NCBI GenBank assembly: GCA_011322515.1 | Contig: DRMS01000140.1 | Coordinates: 1 to 6,330, forward strand | Length of the DNA stretch: 6,330 nucleotides | Direction: 5' to 3' | Source of the DNA: Leucothrix mucor | Lineage (GTDB): Bacteria > Pseudomonadota > Gammaproteobacteria > Thiotrichales > Thiotrichaceae | Shown: piece by piece, positions 5,307-6,330 of the stretch | Numbering within the stretch: the stretch's first letter is position 1 | Layout of the letters: each line of letters opens with the position of its first letter | Made by a program: the position numbers and the translations under genes | Notes under the pieces: generated by a model | Database searches by the model: none | What the model was told of the DNA's origin: nothing | Seen by the model: only the letters and a program-made list of their open reading frames with translations

Positions 5307-5624
5307 CCCCCTCCTTGCAAGAAAGGATTTTTGTTTTTTGGCTACATCCTGAAAATCTCATTGTCTATGGTATCTAAGCAGGGCTGTTCAATACTACTTA
5401 TAAATAATTAAATCAACAAATTAAAAATATCATGTTTAATATAACCCCACAACTCCAGTCAATGAATGCCGTATCGGGTTCTGTGGCGTAGCAAGTGTTG
5501 CTAGCATCGCAGTTATCGGGATATGTTTGATTAGTCTGAGAACTTGCTTGCCGATATATTTGCTTAAGGGCGGGGAGCAAGAAATAAAATTATCCTCTAT
5601 AGGAGGTTTCAACTTACCATATTA
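5307..5624. other. Gene-free spacer with small dyads
   Basis: No credible coding frame is visible. The segment holds a perfect 6-bp hairpin, TAGCAA-GTG-TTGCTA (5489-5503), with flanking GCG/CGC pairing. TATCGGG occurs twice as a direct repeat (near 5473 and 5515), and CCGATA (5551-5556) is complementary to part of it. CTTGCT (5543-5548) and AGCAAG (5576-5581) form another inverted pair. This is the 3' side of the NorD/CbbO-like gene, but none of these stems has a U-run on the minus strand, so no terminator is called. Confidence 0.4.
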
Positions 5625-6330
5625 TTAATGCGTTAATTTTAAGTATAACAAGGGTAACTTTTTAGGTAATTCTTCAGCATTACGGATTAAGACATAGGAA
5701 CGGCTACCAAATAAATAGGGTAAATAGTCTTGTGCTTGTTCATCAATGGTGACACAAAAAGGGCGTAAGCCTAGTTTTTCAGCTTCTAACACGGCATGGC
5801 GTGTATCTTCTATGCCGTATCTTCCTTCGTATTTATCCAGATCATTGGGTTTTCCATCGGTAAGAATTAATAATAGTTTTTGTGTGCTGACTTCTTTTGA
5901 GAGTAACTGCGTGGCTTGTCGAATTGCTGCACCCATACGGGTGTAATAACCTGGGCGAATGGCGTTGATGTGACCGCGCACTTTATCATCATATTTTTCA
6001 TCAAAGCTTTTGATATTATAAAAACGGATATGGCTACGGTTGCGTGATGAGAAGCCGTGTAGTGCAAAACGATCCCCTGTGGTGGTGAGTGCTTCTGAAA
6101 ATAAAAACAGTGAATCACGCACCACATCCACTACGCGCGCATTATTGTTTATATGTGCATCGGTGGATAATGATAGGTCTGCTAGTAATAAACAGGAAAG
6201 GTCTCGGGTTTTATTGCGTAATTCTTTGTAGATCGGAGTGTCACTATTAACATGACCTTGTTTAAGGTCTGATAAAAAATTGACATAATTTTCTAAATCT
6301 ATTTCTGTGCCATCTGTTTGACGATTTAAC
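5625..6330 (-). CDS. NorD/CbbO-family VWA-domain protein, C-terminal part (5' end outside window)
   Basis: The last 234 codons are visible, ending at TAA 5625-5627, and the frame is open to the right edge, so this is a fragment of a larger protein (NorD/CbbO proteins usually have 600-800 residues). The visible part is a von Willebrand factor A domain with a complete metal-ion-dependent adhesion site: DLSLST (fragment residues 51-56), Thr130 in YYTRMGAA and Asp158 in LTDGKPND. Family signatures are KTRDLSCLLLADLS before the site, FDEKYDD in the middle and LPKKLPLLY at the end. CbbO works with the MoxR-type ATPase CbbQ to reactivate RuBisCO; NorD works with NorQ to insert the metal cofactor of nitric oxide reductase. 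The fragment cannot distinguish the two. The partner ATPase, if linked, would lie to the right. A GTG at 6129-6131 is not the start, because it would cut off the first MIDAS motif. Confidence 0.92.
   Translation of the reverse strand, partial: LNRQTDGTEIDLENYVNFLSDLKQGHVNSDTPIYKELRNKTRDLSCLLLADLSLSTDAHINNNARVVDVVRDSLFLFSEALTTTGDRFALHGFSSRNRSHIRFYNIKSFDEKYDDKVRGHINAIRPGYYTRMGAAIRQATQLLSKEVSTQKLLLILTDGKPNDLDKYEGRYGIEDTRHAVLEAEKLGLRPFCVTIDEQAQDYLPYLFGSRSYVLIRNAEELPKKLPLLYLKLTH

Noticed and set aside
5601..5606. Perfect AGGAGG in the right spacer
   Set aside because: No start codon lies within usable distance on the plus strand; the next ATG at 5628 is too far and opens into the 3' end of the opposite-strand gene.
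6129..6131. GTG as start of a separate 168-residue VWA protein
   Set aside because: The frame continues upstream without a stop and contains the essential DLSLST motif and family sequence, so the gene runs off the window edge.
5746..6231. Additional frames on both strands over the NorD/CbbO-like gene
   Set aside because: All overlap the VWA domain, whose MIDAS and family motifs run uninterrupted in one frame.

Overview
The window looks like chromosome of an AT-rich, sulfur-oxidising, probably autotrophic gammaproteobacterium. The Fur and phosphoenolpyruvate synthase (PpsA) proteins are close to gammaproteobacterial sequences I know. A small exported protein resembles the SoxXA-binding (SoxK/SAXB) family of thiosulfate oxidisers. 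The gene cut by the right edge belongs to the NorD/CbbO von Willebrand factor A family, usual beside RuBisCO or nitric oxide reductase genes. I cannot name the genus. No marker such as rRNA is present, and the sulfur/autotrophy reading is inference from two genes.

Layout, left to right. Positions 1-211 hold a copy of a dispersed non-coding repeat. Positions 345-397 form a perfect 23-bp stem palindrome of the TTCGAC...CTCAGG type, just beyond the 3' end of fur (minus strand, 435-839). A dyad-rich spacer that must contain the fur promoter follows. Then comes a start-less plus-strand remnant that looks like the N-terminus of a transposase (1092-1388), a half copy of the TTCGAC repeat, a truncated second copy of the dispersed repeat (1471-1559) and a small CGTCATCCCC hairpin (1600-1633). 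A 123-bp inverted-repeat unit (1814-1936) precedes the small exported protein gene (plus strand, 1960-2271). A weak terminator and a second inverted-repeat pair lie in the convergent spacer before ppsA (minus strand, 2542-4905). Beyond the ppsA start are about 720 bp without a convincing gene, including a nearly full-length third copy of the dispersed repeat (5105-5306). Last is the C-terminal 234 codons of a NorD/CbbO-like gene (minus strand, 5625 to beyond 6330).

The genes do not form an operon. Each has its own spacer, and fur, the small exported protein gene and ppsA alternate in strand. Their roles would be iron-responsive repression (Fur), periplasmic thiosulfate oxidation support (SoxXA-binding-like protein), gluconeogenic PEP formation (PpsA) and activation or assembly of a metalloenzyme (NorD/CbbO). 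The spacers are unusually rich in repeats and inverted repeats, so this is a repeat-invaded neighbourhood. The most unexplained elements are the three-copy dispersed repeat with two stems preserved between copies, and the 123-bp inverted-repeat unit abutting the ribosome binding site of the small exported protein gene. I see no convincing new multi-gene system.
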